DNA of 35,083 nucleotides, taken from Lachnospiraceae bacterium (lineage in GTDB: Bacteria; Bacillota; Clostridia; Lachnospirales; Lachnospiraceae). Below, one piece after another: positions 34,922-35,083 of the stretch. Location: NCBI GenBank assembly GCA_030536685.1, contig JAUNPP010000008.1, forward strand, positions 1 to 35,083, read 5' to 3'. Below the pieces are notes generated by a model. The model had not been told where the DNA came from. It ran no database searches and saw nothing but the letters and a program-made list of their open reading frames with translations. Every line of letters begins with the position of its first letter. Positions within the stretch are counted from its first letter, which is position 1. The position numbers and the translations under genes are program-made.

Positions 34922-35083
34922 TTATTCAGCTGTTCCAGGAGCTTCGTTTGTATCTGTATTTTCGGTTGTCTCTAAAACAGAGGGCTGTAAATCTTTTTCT
35001 TCAGAGGTTTCTGCTTCAGCAGTTTTTTCTTCTGCAGGAGCAGCAGTTTCTTCTGATTCAACTTCTTCAGATTTGATTTCTTC
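34922..35083 (-). CDS. 3' end of an unidentified gene with an acidic low-complexity tail (partial)
   Basis: The last 53 codons are open to the window edge and end in TAA. The translated tail is Glu/Ala/Thr-rich (EEIKSEEVESEETAAPAEEK then ... NEAPGTAE). The codons are consistent with coding, and the strong terminator downstream supports a gene end. Such tails occur on trigger factor, some ribosomal proteins and other clostridial proteins, so no identity can be given. Confidence 0.65.
   Translation of the reverse strand, partial: EEIKSEEVESEETAAPAEEKTAEAETSEEKDLQPSVLETTENTDTNEAPGTAE

Overview
The window looks like chromosomal DNA of a spore-forming member of the Lachnospiraceae (a Blautia-like clostridium). 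This rests on gene content rather than any search. It carries an alpha/beta small acid-soluble spore protein, a GerA/SpoVAF-type germination protein, sigma-G-like promoters, a butyryl/acetyl-CoA:acetate CoA-transferase, a DUF6106-like protein, and a group IIC intron closely resembling those of Firmicutes. Most of the window is ordinary housekeeping DNA; no defence island, prophage or CRISPR array is visible.

Layout. 1-3.4 kb: a UvrD-like helicase directly downstream of a GerA/SpoVAF gene, behind a sigma-G-like promoter. 3.5-5.9 kb: a membrane-anchored amidase and guaB. 6.0-8.7 kb: a DUF6106-like membrane protein and groES-groEL under a perfect CIRCE operator. 9.0-10.4 kb: a CoA-transferase on the plus strand. 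10.6-14.5 kb: a three-gene ABC-2 exporter (ATPase, permease, permease) on the minus strand. 14.6-15.65 kb: an orphan 132-residue protein and a frameshifted LRR/Fn3 surface-protein remnant. 16.2-18.6 kb: convergent patB-like C-S lyase and DAHP synthase genes. 18.8-26.6 kb: a SWIM-SNF2 helicase, argS, an rRNA m5C methyltransferase and a sigma-like protein lacking region 4, all on the minus strand. 26.7-27.65 kb: the 3' half of a T-box and an internally deleted cstA. 27.67-29.57 kb: a complete group IIC intron inserted just after the pyrBI terminator hairpin. 29.6-31.0 kb: pyrB-pyrI. 31.2-35.1 kb: hisD, an SASP gene, a LacX-like epimerase, a site-2 protease and the acidic tail of a gene that runs off the right edge.

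The most unusual signals are non-coding. (1) Short tandem duplications overlap or closely follow the stop codons of many unrelated genes: the amidase, the DUF6106-like gene, the orphan gene, the LRR/Fn3 remnant, the site-2 protease, patB, SASP and probably rsmF. (2) Two intergenic elements of about 160 nt (10395-10555 and 15877-16044) fold into long hairpins. Their stems differ in sequence but stay perfectly complementary, and they share internal-loop motifs. (3) A nested palindrome lies between argS and rsmF. (4) The ABC ATPase carries an in-frame 8-residue x4 repeat immediately before its signature motif. These rest on reading the sequence by eye; genome-wide searches and structure calculations were not run.
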